DNA of 64,000 bases. Origin: Rivularia sp. PCC 7116 (GTDB lineage: Bacteria; Cyanobacteriota; Cyanobacteriia; Cyanobacteriales; Nostocaceae). The notes below the pieces were generated by a model, which did no database searches, was not told where the DNA came from, and saw only the letters and a program-made list of their open reading frames with translations. Below are positions 1-9,780 of this stretch, in pieces. Position 1 is the stretch's first letter. Every line of letters begins with the position of its first letter. The position numbers and the translations under genes are program-made. The DNA lies in NCBI RefSeq assembly GCF_000316665.1, contig NC_019678.1:3782001-3846000 (forward strand), read 5' to 3'.

Positions 1-3000
1 GTGGGTGGTTCGTTTGTAGCGAGTACAGCGAATGCGATTGAGTTTGGTAAACAAGGTTTATTTAGTGCGAGTAATCCCCAAACTCCGGGATTGCTTAATG
101 TTAGTCCTTCGGCTTTGTTTTTCAATGCTGTTGCAAATCAAAAAACTAATTCTATTGAAAGTCAAGCATTTTTAACTGTTCCTGAAAGTAAAAGTTTACT
201 GCTATTAGGAGGAAACATATCTCCTAATACTCAATCCACCGGAAATATTATACTTAATGGTGGACGATTAAGGGCACCAGGAGGGAGAGTTGAAATTGCT
301 GGTTTAGGTGAATCGGGAAAAGTTGATTTAAATCATACTAAGAATCAATTAAGTTTGGGATTTCCGGAAGATATTAAAAGAGTTGATGTATCTCTTCTCA
401 ATATTGCTGAAATTGATGTTACTGCTGGGGGTGGTGGTGATATTTCAATTTATGCACAAAATTTAGATATTTTAGAGGGCAGCGATATTTGTGCCGGAAT
501 TGGTGCAGATGAATCTTGTGGTGGATTAAATTTAAATAATGGTTCAGCTAATGCTCAAGCAGGAGACATTACTCTAGATGCAACAGAAAAGATAACTATT
601 GCCAATCCCGTAAGTGAAGTTAATAATAATGTTAATTCCGATGCTATTGGTAATAGTGGGAATATCAATATAGGGGGGAAGTCCATTGAAATAAATGACG
701 GTGCCATAATATTAGCTATTACCTTTGGCAAGGGAAATGCTGGTAGTATAAATATTTTTGCTGAAGATACAGTATCTATAAAAGATAGTGATGGAAATAA
801 TAGCTTTATTGCTAATAATATTCGTAATAACGCAATAGGCGATAGTGGCGGAATAAATATTACTACGGGTTCTCTTTTCGTTAATGATGGCGCTCAGATA
901 AAATCACTTGTATACGGAAAAGGAAATTCAGGAAGAATCACTATTAATGCTCGCGACCAAGTATCCTTTGATGGTCGTGACACTAATGATTTTCCTAGTA
1001 GCGCTCTTACCAGAGTCGAAGTTGGAGCAGTGGGTAACGGTGGTGGAATTGATATCAACACAAATTTTCTTTCCATTACTAATCGCGCTCAAATAGCTAG
1101 CGTTACCCAGGGACGTGGAAATGCAAGCGACATCTCAATCAACGCACAAAGCCAGGTTTCCTTATTAAATTCGGATATTATCACCGAAGTTAGTGAGGAA
1201 GGCGGTATTGGTATAGGAGGTGATATCAATATAAACACGGGGGCTTTACTGCTTCAAGACGGTTCTTCATTGCTAGCTGATGTAGAAAATTTTGGCAAAG
1301 CAGGCAATATTACGATTAATGTTGGCGACCGTATGGTTGTAGAGGGAGAAGGTCTTTCAGCATTACGTAATTCTACGAATATCGTTCCCAGTCAAATTAG
1401 TACCACAGTTGAGTCTGGTGCAGAGGGAGAAGGAGGAAATATTGATATTTCAGCCAACTCACTTTCAATAGATGATGCTGGATTTATAAGTTCTAGAACT
1501 GCGGGAAAAGGAAATGCAGGGAATATAAAACTAAAAGCTAGGAATGAGATTATTGTAAAAGGTATAGATTCTGACGGTATGCCTAGCTCCATTAATGCTA
1601 TTGTTGGTTCTAATGCAGTTGGAGATGGTGGAAATATTGAAATTTCAGCCAACTCACTTTCAATAGAAGATGGTGGATTTATCAGTTCTAGAACTGCGGG
1701 AAAAGGAAATGCAGGGAGTATAAAACTTAAAGCTAGTAATGAGATTATTTTAAAAGGTAAAGATTCTGCCGATCTTCCTAGTGCAATTACTGCCACTGTT
1801 GGTTCTAATGCAGTTGGAGACGGTGGAAATATTGATATTACTACTGGTTTACTTTCGCTAAATGATGGGGGAATTATCAGTTCTGATACTTCCGGAGACG
1901 GTAAAGCAGGAAATTTAAATATAAAAACGAATAACTTAACACTTAGAAATGATGCAAGAGTTTCGGTAAGTACTTTCGGGAAAAAAGATGCTGGTGATTT
2001 AAATATAATTACAGATTTTTTAAGATTAGAAGATACTTCACAATTCGGAACAGTTACTTTGTCTGATGGTAATGCAGGAACTTTAAGAATAAAAGCATCA
2101 GAAATCATACAATTAATTGGCAGTTTAGATGAAAATAGAGTTCAAAATGGGGGTTTATTCGCTTCTGCCATTGAAGGTAGTGGAAACGGGGGCGATTTAA
2201 TCTTAGAAACCGATAAATTAATTGTGCAAGACGGAGCAACAATAAGTGCGAGCAATTTCCAATCGACTAACCAACGTCCTCCCGGAACTGGTTCACCAGG
2301 CAATTTGAATATTGATGCCGGTTCAGTCACGCTTGATAACCAAGGAAGTATTACAACAGCTACATCAGTTGGTTCCGATGAAAATAAAGGTAATATTTCT
2401 ATCAATATTCGCGATAATTTAACTGCTACTAACAGCACAATATCAACCACCTCCGAACAATCTTCTGGTGGTGCTATTGACATCACCGCTCAAGACATTC
2501 GCTTATTTGGCGACAGCGATATCGCTACCAATGTTTTCAGTGGTGCGGGTGGTGGTGGAAACATTTCCCTCACAGCGAATACAATTATTGCTCTTGATGA
2601 CAGCGATATTCTTTCTTTTGCTCGCGATGGAAAAGGCGGTGATATTAAATTCAACACCGTAGGTTTTTTCAGTAAACCCCTTTACCGCCCAAATTCTCCA
2701 ACCACAGATACAAATGCGAATAATGCATTTAATAACAACAACCAAGTTGATATTAATGCTTCGGGTACAGTTAGTGGAGCAATCGCGGGAGTTCCTGATG
2801 TTACGTTTATTGACAATGAATTGACAGATTTACCCGACAACCAAATTGACACTAACGCTTTAATTGCTAATAGCTGCATATCACGCAGCACGAAGCGACA
2901 AGAAAACTCTTTTACTATCACGGGTTCCGGTGGTTTACGCAAAAGTCCAGGGGATGAATTAGTTTCGCAATATTCCACTGGTGAGGTTAGAAGTGTTGAA

Positions 3001-3105
3001 CCAACATCTCGTACTTGGAAAAAAGGCGATCGCATTGTTGAACCAACAGGAGTTTATCAGTTGTCGGATGGAAAAATTTTATTGAGTCGGGGATGTAGTT
3101 CTTAA
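1..3105 (+). CDS. TpsA-type exoprotein, 5'-truncated by window edge (paralogue 1)
   Basis: C-terminal 1034 residues of a large secreted exoprotein of the two-partner secretion family. The first codon (GTG) is internal: the start reads VGGSFVAST, which in the complete paralogue downstream follows the NPNGIVFGENASLD secretion-domain motif, so signal peptide and most of the TPS domain lie outside the window. The body is a Gly/Asn/Thr/Ser-rich right-handed beta-helix type repeat with recurring GNAGNI-, INA- and GGDI-like phrases. One 65-residue unit is duplicated in tandem (about 1436-1825). The last 90 residues form a conserved domain: SCI near residue 958, TGSGGL, the YSTGEVRSVE and WKKGD phrases, and a final Cys. 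It is followed by a second paralogue on the same strand after 82 bp. Surface attachment or matrix function is inferred from the family. Confidence 0.85.
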   Translation: MGGSFVASTANAIEFGKQGLFSASNPQTPGLLNVSPSALFFNAVANQKTNSIESQAFLTVPESKSLLLLGGNISPNTQSTGNIILNGGRLRAPGGRVEIAGLGESGKVDLNHTKNQLSLGFPEDIKRVDVSLLNIAEIDVTAGGGGDISIYAQNLDILEGSDICAGIGADESCGGLNLNNGSANAQAGDITLDATEKITIANPVSEVNNNVNSDAIGNSGNINIGGKSIEINDGAIILAITFGKGNAGSINIFAEDTVSIKDSDGNNSFIANNIRNNAIGDSGGINITTGSLFVNDGAQIKSLVYGKGNSGRITINARDQVSFDGRDTNDFPSSALTRVEVGAVGNGGGIDINTNFLSITNRAQIASVTQGRGNASDISINAQSQVSLLNSDIITEVSEEGGIGIGGDININTGALLLQDGSSLLADVENFGKAGNITINVGDRMVVEGEGLSALRNSTNIVPSQISTTVESGAEGEGGNIDISANSLSIDDAGFISSRTAGKGNAGNIKLKARNEIIVKGIDSDGMPSSINAIVGSNAVGDGGNIEISANSLSIEDGGFISSRTAGKGNAGSIKLKASNEIILKGKDSADLPSAITATVGSNAVGDGGNIDITTGLLSLNDGGIISSDTSGDGKAGNLNIKTNNLTLRNDARVSVSTFGKKDAGDLNIITDFLRLEDTSQFGTVTLSDGNAGTLRIKASEIIQLIGSLDENRVQNGGLFASAIEGSGNGGDLILETDKLIVQDGATISASNFQSTNQRPPGTGSPGNLNIDAGSVTLDNQGSITTATSVGSDENKGNISINIRDNLTATNSTISTTSEQSSGGAIDITAQDIRLFGDSDIATNVFSGAGGGGNISLTANTIIALDDSDILSFARDGKGGDIKFNTVGFFSKPLYRPNSPTTDTNANNAFNNNNQVDINASGTVSGAIAGVPDVTFIDNELTDLPDNQIDTNALIANSCISRSTKRQENSFTITGSGGLRKSPGDELVSQYSTGEVRSVEPTSRTWKKGDRIVEPTGVYQLSDGKILLSRGCSS
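1436..1825 (+). repeat. Tandem 195-bp (65-aa) in-frame duplication
   Basis: Two adjacent units of 195 bp begin at about 1436 and 1631; both encode near-identical phrases (ISANSLSI, then GGF/AGFISSRTAGKGNAG). This is the basic beta-helix repeat length of the passenger, and the high similarity points to recent duplication. Confidence 0.8.
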
Positions 3106-3187
3106 ATAAAAAATAATTTTTAATTTTTAACTTTCAATTTTTATATTTTAATAATTTTAGTATAGATTTTAGAAGGGGGAATTCGCA

Positions 3188-6100
3188 GTGAAGGGTATTT
3201 ACTGGTTGGGATTGGGTATAGCTGCATTTCAAGCATTTTTGATTAGCCCATGTTTTGCTCAAAGTAGTAATATTGTTCCTGACAATTCTCTTGATGCTGA
3301 ATCTTCTCAAGTGACAGAAAATTTTCAAGGATTACCAGTAGAAAGAATAACTGGTGGAGCAGAGCGAGGAATTAATCTTTTCCACAGTTTTCGGGAATTT
3401 AATGTTAGTGAGGAAAGAGGAGCATATTTCTTTAGCCCGAATGCAGAAATACAGAATATCTTAACGCGAGTAACTGGTAGAAATCCTTCAGAAATTTTAG
3501 GCACTTTGGGTACTTTTGGGAGCTCACAGCCGAATTTATTTTTAATTAATCCCAATGGGATTGTATTTGGAGAAAATGCCAGTTTAGATGTGGGTGGTTC
3601 GTTTGTAGCGAGTACGGCGAATGGAATTAATTTGGGAGAAACGGGATTATTTAGTGCGACTGAACCTACGACAAGTAATTTACTTTCAGTTAACCCATCT
3701 GCATTGTTTTTTAATGCTGTTAATAATCAAGCAGAAATAGTAAATCGTTCGAGAGCGACAAGTACGGTGTTGGGAAGTGCTGAGAATGGCGATGCAAATC
3801 GTCCGATAAATGGTTTGCAGGTTTTGGATGGAAAGAGTTTGTTGTTAGTTGGTGGTAACGTCAGTTTGGATGGTGGGAGGTTATTTGCTCCTGGTGGGAG
3901 AGTTGAGTTGGGGGGATTGACGGGAGCGGGAGAGGTTGGATTGGGTGTTGATGAGAATTTGCAATTAAATTACCCTGTTAACCTCGCAAAAGCAAATGTA
4001 CTGCTTGAGAATGATGGTGCGATAAATGTTGATGGCGATCGCGCTGGTGATGTTCGCATAGAAGGTAACAATGTTAATCTCAACAGAGTTTCAAGTATTG
4101 TTTCATTCACAGGAAATCAAGATGGTGGCGAAATTTTAATCCGCGCCGATAAATTAGAGCTTACAGAAAACTCCCGTATCGCTACAAACACAGTTGGTAC
4201 CGGAAAAAGTGGGGATATCACAATTGAAACTGGCAGCTTTACAACCCAAGAAAATTCTTTAATTTTCAGTACTTCTTTTTTAGCACCTGGAAAAACAGGA
4301 AATATTCACTTAAAAGCAAAGAATTCTGTCAATATATTCAATAGTGGTGGAATATTTACACTCGCATTGGGAAGGGGAGATGGAATAACAACAGGAAGCG
4401 GAGGTAATATTTCGATTGAAACTAAAGACTTAACCCTGCAAAATGGGAATATAGCTGTTAGTACTTTTTTAGGTCAAGGAAATGCTGGTGATCTGACAAT
4501 TAAAGCAACTAACTCCGTAAATTCAATCGGTAGTTTAATAACTACATCATCGCTTGGTGCCGGTGTTGGAGGTTCTATTTTTATTGAAACAAAAAAATTG
4601 AATGTTGAAAATGGAGCAAATATACTCAGCAGTGTTGTTGACCCTAGCAACTTTGACTTTAGCACGGTAAATCCCCGATTTTCTTCTCCTGAAGCCATTG
4701 CTTTTATTAACGATCTGATTGCCACTATAAATCCAGAAAATGTGGGTAAAGCTAATTCAGGTAATTTGACAATTACTGCTTCGGACTCGGTAAAAGTTAG
4801 TGGAGAGTCGGCGAATGGTAATGCCAGTGTCTTATCAACAGAAACCTCTGGCGCTGGAAATGCTGGAACTTTAGAAATAGACACTAATAAATTATTTCTT
4901 ACTGATGGGGGAAATGTCTCTGTTAGTACTGCTCTAAATAGTCAAGGGAAGGGAGGAGATCTAGTTGTTAATGCTGGTGATTCAGTGGAAATAAGTGGAA
5001 CGCTTGCGAATGAACAATTTAGGAGTGGTTTGTTTGCTTCTACTCTAGGAACCGGTGATGCTGGAGAAATTCAAATTACAACAAATAAATTATTACTCAA
5101 TGGTGGGGGAGTAATATCAGGAATTACGAATAATTCAGGTAAAGGTGGAAATTTAATAGTTACAGCAACTGAATCCGTAGAAGTTGAAGGTAGTTCAAAA
5201 AACAATTTCTTACCTAGTGCTTTAACAACTGATACTTTCAGCGTAGGAGATGCAGGAAATTTGAAAATAGATACCGGGAGTTTAGTTATTAAAGATGGGG
5301 GAAATGTCTCGGTTAGTACTGCTCTAAATAGTCAAGGGAAGGGAGGAAATCTAATTGTTAATGCTGGTGATTCAGTGGAAATAATTGGAACTATTGCGAA
5401 TGAACAATTTAGTAGTGGTTTGTTTGCTGCTACTCAAGGAACTGGTGATGCTGGGGAAGTTGAAGTTATAACCAATAAATTAAAAATCCGCAATGGGGGA
5501 ATAATATCAGCAACTACTACCAACCAAGGCAATGGTGGAAATTTAATAGTTAGAGCAACTGAATCCGTAGAAATTGAAGGTAGTTCAAAGAATAATTTCT
5601 TATCGAGTGGTTTAACAACTGATACTTTTGGTATACGAAATGCAGGAAACTTGAAAATTGATACTGGGCGCTTAGTTATTAAAGATGGGGGAGCTGTCTC
5701 GGTTAGTACTCGTCCAAATAGTCAAGGGAAGGGAGGAAATCTAATTGTTAATGCTGGTGATTCAGTGGAAATAAGTGGAACCACTGCGAATGAACAATTT
5801 AGTAGTGGTTTGTTTGCTGCGACTCAAGGAATTGGTGACGCTGGGGAAGTTGAAGTCATAACCAATAAATTAAAAATCCGCAATGGGGGAATAATATCAG
5901 CAACTACTACCAACCAAGGCAATGGTGGAAATTTAATAGTTAGAGCAACTGAATCCGCAGAAATTGAAGGTAGTTCAAAAAATAATTTATTATTCAGTGC
6001 TTTGAGAACTGAAACTTTTGGTGCAGGAGATGCGGGAAACTTAAAATTTGATGTAGGCTCCTTATCGTTACGTGATGATGCTCAACTTGCAGCTTCAACA

Positions 6101-7504
6101 TTTGGAACAGGAGATGCGGGAAATGTAACGGTAGCCGCAAAAGATAGTGTTTTTCTGACGGGTAAGGCAGGCATCCTCAGCACGGTTGAATCTGGGAGTA
6201 CAGGTAAAGGTGGCAATATTGACATAAATGCGACTTCTCTATCTTTGGAAGAAGGTGGTCAATTACTGGCTTTTACTCGTGGTGCATCTAATGGCAAGCC
6301 GCCAGGGCGAGGAAATGCAGGAAGTGTCAATATTGATGTTGTGGACGCAGTAACCATTACTGGTAGGAAAGATATTTTTAATAGTGGTATTCTCACAGGT
6401 ATGGATACGGGGACAAAAGGAGATGGAGGAAACATTAATATAAAATCGGGTTCTTTTGACTTAACTGGTGGCGCAGCGATTGTCACTAGCACAGATAGTA
6501 AAGGTAATGCAGGTAATGTAAAGATAAATGCTAGAGAATCAGTTCTTATTAGAGATCCTGACAATGCCATTTTCACTACAGTTGAAGAAAATGGTGAGGG
6601 TAAAGGTGGAAATATTGAAATTAACACCGCATCTTTCTCTGTATTAAATGCATCAGGAGTAACAGCAGAGACAAAGGGACAAGGAACTGCGGGTAATATT
6701 ACAATTAACGCTACTGATTCTGTAACCATTTCTGGAACAGTTCCCGGTTTTATCGCTGGCTTGTATACAGCTGCAATAGAACCATTCGGAAAAAATCTGG
6801 GAGATACAGGCGATATAAAAGTTAACTCTCCTAAAATAGTCCTAGACAATGACGGAACAATTAACGCCGAATCAGCATCCGGCAACGGCGGCAACATCAA
6901 CCTCACCAGCGACTTGCTCCTCATGCGTCGCAGCGCTCAAATTTCCACCAACGCTGGTACAGCCCAACAAGGCGGCGACGGCGGAAACATTGACATCAAC
7001 TCAAAATTCATAGTTGCTCTCCCCCAAGAAAACAGCGATATCACCGCCAATGCTTTCAGCGGTACTGGTGGCAACGTTGACATTCTCTCTCAAGGAATCT
7101 TCGGTATAGAACCCCGTCAAAAAGAAAGTGATTTAACAAGCGATATTACAGCCAGTTCTGATTTAGGAGTTCCTGGAGTTCTTAATCTCACCGATCCAGA
7201 TGATAGCAATATCCGCAACAACCTCGACGACTTACCCGATAACCAAATTGATACAGACGCTTTAATTGCTAATAGCTGTATTTCACGCGGCACAAAACGC
7301 CAAGAGAACTCTTTTACCATTACGGGTTCCGGTGGTTTACGCAAAAGTCCAGGGGATGAATTAGTTTCGCAATATTCCACTGGTGAGGTTAGAAGTGTTG
7401 AACCAACATCTCGTACTTGGAAAAAAGGCGATCGCATTGTTGAACCAACAGGAGTTTATAAGTTGTCGGATGGAAAAGTTTTATTGAGTCGGGATTGCGG
7501 TTAG
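3188..7504 (+). CDS. TpsA-type exoprotein, filamentous haemagglutinin N-terminal domain (paralogue 2)
   Basis: Complete 1438-residue secreted exoprotein. A GTG start at 3188 is chosen because AAGGGGG lies just upstream and the next residues form a signal peptide ending near CFAQS (about residue 26). Residues about 30-145 are the TPS secretion domain recognised by TpsB transporters, with the signature NLFLINPNGIVFGE. The passenger is a long beta-helix of Gly/Asn/Thr-rich repeats, including three near-identical 130-residue units in the middle. The C-terminal 90 residues (SCISRG ... WKKGD ... LLSRDC) are shared with all other paralogues. Upstream, TTTAGTATAG-like sequence is shared with paralogue 3 but not with the - strand genes, so the + strand set appears to have its own promoter type. 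Expected location: outer surface or sheath; function beyond adhesion-like role is inference. Confidence 0.92.
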   Translation: MKGIYWLGLGIAAFQAFLISPCFAQSSNIVPDNSLDAESSQVTENFQGLPVERITGGAERGINLFHSFREFNVSEERGAYFFSPNAEIQNILTRVTGRNPSEILGTLGTFGSSQPNLFLINPNGIVFGENASLDVGGSFVASTANGINLGETGLFSATEPTTSNLLSVNPSALFFNAVNNQAEIVNRSRATSTVLGSAENGDANRPINGLQVLDGKSLLLVGGNVSLDGGRLFAPGGRVELGGLTGAGEVGLGVDENLQLNYPVNLAKANVLLENDGAINVDGDRAGDVRIEGNNVNLNRVSSIVSFTGNQDGGEILIRADKLELTENSRIATNTVGTGKSGDITIETGSFTTQENSLIFSTSFLAPGKTGNIHLKAKNSVNIFNSGGIFTLALGRGDGITTGSGGNISIETKDLTLQNGNIAVSTFLGQGNAGDLTIKATNSVNSIGSLITTSSLGAGVGGSIFIETKKLNVENGANILSSVVDPSNFDFSTVNPRFSSPEAIAFINDLIATINPENVGKANSGNLTITASDSVKVSGESANGNASVLSTETSGAGNAGTLEIDTNKLFLTDGGNVSVSTALNSQGKGGDLVVNAGDSVEISGTLANEQFRSGLFASTLGTGDAGEIQITTNKLLLNGGGVISGITNNSGKGGNLIVTATESVEVEGSSKNNFLPSALTTDTFSVGDAGNLKIDTGSLVIKDGGNVSVSTALNSQGKGGNLIVNAGDSVEIIGTIANEQFSSGLFAATQGTGDAGEVEVITNKLKIRNGGIISATTTNQGNGGNLIVRATESVEIEGSSKNNFLSSGLTTDTFGIRNAGNLKIDTGRLVIKDGGAVSVSTRPNSQGKGGNLIVNAGDSVEISGTTANEQFSSGLFAATQGIGDAGEVEVITNKLKIRNGGIISATTTNQGNGGNLIVRATESAEIEGSSKNNLLFSALRTETFGAGDAGNLKFDVGSLSLRDDAQLAASTFGTGDAGNVTVAAKDSVFLTGKAGILSTVESGSTGKGGNIDINATSLSLEEGGQLLAFTRGASNGKPPGRGNAGSVNIDVVDAVTITGRKDIFNSGILTGMDTGTKGDGGNINIKSGSFDLTGGAAIVTSTDSKGNAGNVKINARESVLIRDPDNAIFTTVEENGEGKGGNIEINTASFSVLNASGVTAETKGQGTAGNITINATDSVTISGTVPGFIAGLYTAAIEPFGKNLGDTGDIKVNSPKIVLDNDGTINAESASGNGGNINLTSDLLLMRRSAQISTNAGTAQQGGDGGNIDINSKFIVALPQENSDITANAFSGTGGNVDILSQGIFGIEPRQKESDLTSDITASSDLGVPGVLNLTDPDDSNIRNNLDDLPDNQIDTDALIANSCISRGTKRQENSFTITGSGGLRKSPGDELVSQYSTGEVRSVEPTSRTWKKGDRIVEPTGVYKLSDGKVLLSRDCG
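4904..6073 (+). repeat. Three 390-bp (130-aa) tandem units within paralogue 2
   Basis: The phrase GATGGGGGA...TCAAGGGAAGGGAGG recurs at 4904, 5294 and 5684, exactly 390 bp apart, with long near-identical stretches between. Each unit equals two basic 65-residue beta-helix repeats. The exact spacing and high identity suggest recent in-frame amplification. Confidence 0.88.
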
Positions 7505-7701
7505 TTTGTCTGTAGATACAAATGCGTAAAAATGCAATTAATCCTTCACTAAACAACAATTTTACTAGCATAAATATCGATTGTATTTCTCTAATTTATT
7601 AATTAAAGTAATGTATAGTTTATTTATCAGTAATTTAATTAAACCTAATATTAATGCTAATAGTTTAGTATAGGTTTCAGGAGCAGTGGGAGGAATTAGC
7701 A

Positions 7702-9164
7702 GTGAAGGGTATTTACTGGTTTGAACTTTTGGGTATGGCTTCATTTCAGGCATTTATTATCAACCCATGTTTTGCTCAAAGTAGTAATATTGTTCCTGAC
7801 AATTCCCTTGGGATGGAATCTTCTCAAGTTGTTGAAAATATTCAATTACAAGGATTACCTGTAGAAGAAATAAAAGGTGGAGCGCGGCGAGGGATTAATT
7901 TATTTCATAGCTTTCGAGAATTTAATGTTAGGGAGGGAAGAGGAGCATATTTTTTGAGTCCAAATGCAGAAATACAGAATATTTTGGCGCGAGTCACGGG
8001 AAATAACCGTTCTGATATTTTAGGAACCTTGGGTACTTTTGGACATTCCCAACCAAATTTGTTTTTGATTAATCCTTCAGGGATTTTGTTTGGTGAGAAA
8101 GCAAGTTTGGATGTAGGTGGTTCTTTTGTGGCAACGACTGCGAATGGATTGCAGTTTGGGGAACAGGGTTTGTTTACTGCGACGATTCCTGAAGCACCAC
8201 CGTTGTTAACGGTAAATCCTTCAGCTTTGTGGTTTAATCGGATTTCTTCTGGTGATATTACAGTTCGCTCTATGCAACCGACAGGTACTAGCCCTTCAGG
8301 TATTAAGCTAGTAGGGCTAAGGGTTCCAGACTCTCGTAGTTTATTGTTGGTAGGTGGTAATGTAATCTTTGAAGGTGGACAATCAAGTGCTTTAGGTGGT
8401 CGGATAGAATTAGGAGGATTAAAAGCATCGGGAAGTATAGCTCTACAGGTAAATAATCAAATTCTCAAGCTTAATTTTCCTCAAAACATTTCACTGGCTA
8501 ATGCATCTCTACCACCTCCGAACAATCTTCTGGTGGCGCTATCAACATCACTGCTCAAGACATCCGCTTATTGGGCGACAGCGATATTGTTACCAATGTC
8601 TTCAGTGGTGCGGGTGGTGGTGGAAACATTTCCCTCACAGCCAATACAATTATTGCTCTTGATGACAGCGATATTCTTTCTTTTGCTCGCGATGGAAAAG
8701 GCGGTGATATTAAATTCAACACAAAAGGCTTCTTCAGTAAACCCCTTTATCGTGCAAATTCTCCAACTACAGATGCAAATAATTTAGCCGCACTAAGTGG
8801 TAATAATCAAGTAGATGTCAATGCTTCCGGTACAGTAAGTGGGGCTATTTCCGGAGTTCCTGATGTTACGTTTATTGACGATGAATTGACAGATTTGCCC
8901 GACAACCAAATAGATACCAACGCTCTGATAACTAATAGCTGCATTTCACGCGGTACAAAACAACAAGCAAACTCTTTTATCATCACGGGTTCCGGTGGTT
9001 TACGCAAAAGTCCGGGAGACGAATTAGTTTCTCAATATTCCACTGGTGAGGTTAGAAGTGTTGAATCAACATCTCGGGCTTGGAAAAAAGGCGATGTAAT
9101 TATTGAGCCACAAGGATTATATAAATTGCCCGATGGAAGATTGCTTTTGAGTCGAACTTGTTAA
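7702..9164 (+). pseudogene. TpsA-type exoprotein remnant: central passenger deleted, halves out of frame (paralogue 3)
   Basis: From the GTG start at 7702 (upstream GGGAGGAA) the sequence encodes a signal peptide, a full TPS domain with NLFLINPSGILFGE, and the start of the passenger up to about 8513 (SLANASL). The DNA then jumps directly to sequence matching the last 220 residues of paralogue 1 (around 2440-3100), but in a different frame: the upstream frame runs on to 8787 through nonsense, while the correct frame for the C-terminal part is the one open across 8571-9164. About 2-3 kb of repeats expected from the paralogues is missing. The upstream frame could still yield a 361-residue truncated secreted protein with an intact TPS domain. 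Confidence 0.85.
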
Positions 9165-9294
9165 TAACGCAGTTTTCTGCAATTAGTTTTGCATATTTAG
9201 TAAATGTATTACTAATAGCTTTACTTTAATCTAAGTAGTAATAGAAGCTAAAACTTCAACAGCACATTCATCAAAACTACTTAGGAGAGCAATC

Positions 9295-9555
9295 ATGACT
9301 GACTTTACACAACACAAATCACAGCATGATTTACTGTACCCCATTCGTCAGTGGTTGGAAGCTATCGAAGTTCACAATCTTAAACTAGCTCGCTTACTCT
9401 GCAAAGTTATCCCTTCACAATGTCCCTTTGAACGCGATGTTATGGTTTTTGGCAACAAGCAAATTCATATTCCTCCTATGTGCAAGCTAAATCCTTTGTA
9501 TGAAGAACTCGTGGGTTTGCGTTTTAAGGCTCTGTGCTTCCTTGCAGAGAATTGA
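9295..9555 (+). CDS. Small Mo-dependent nitrogenase C-terminal family protein
   Basis: 86 residues, ATG at 9295 preceded by TTAGGAGAG, a good ribosome binding site. The C-terminal half carries the phrases CPFERDV, HIPPMCKLNPLYEELVGLRF and ALCFLAE, typical of the small cyanobacterial family named after the C-terminus of Mo-dependent nitrogenase (Mo-nitro_C). Its biochemical role is unknown; many copies occur in nitrogen-fixing cyanobacteria at sites unrelated to nif genes. It stands alone between the exoprotein remnant and the TpsB gene, with 225 bp of featureless AT-rich DNA after it. Confidence 0.78.
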   Translation: MTDFTQHKSQHDLLYPIRQWLEAIEVHNLKLARLLCKVIPSQCPFERDVMVFGNKQIHIPPMCKLNPLYEELVGLRFKALCFLAEN

Positions 9556-9780
9556 ATCGGGAGCTTACATAAAACCCCACGTTTTACAGGTGCTTGGGGC
9601 ATTCTAAACCTTTGTAATTCTCTCAATTGTTTGTCGAAAATCGGGATACTCCATAGTATTAATGCTGGCAAATTAGAATTTAATGATTGCATGAAGAAGC
9701 AATTATGAAGCGAAACATTATGATATTTTGATTCCAATATCATATTTTTACAATATTTTATTACGTATAATATACAAACA

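Noticed and set aside
4904-6073. Regular repeats as a possible CRISPR array
   Set aside because: Units are coding, 390 bp long, and have no unique spacers; the short ATTACTC and CAACTAC tracts have no spacers either.
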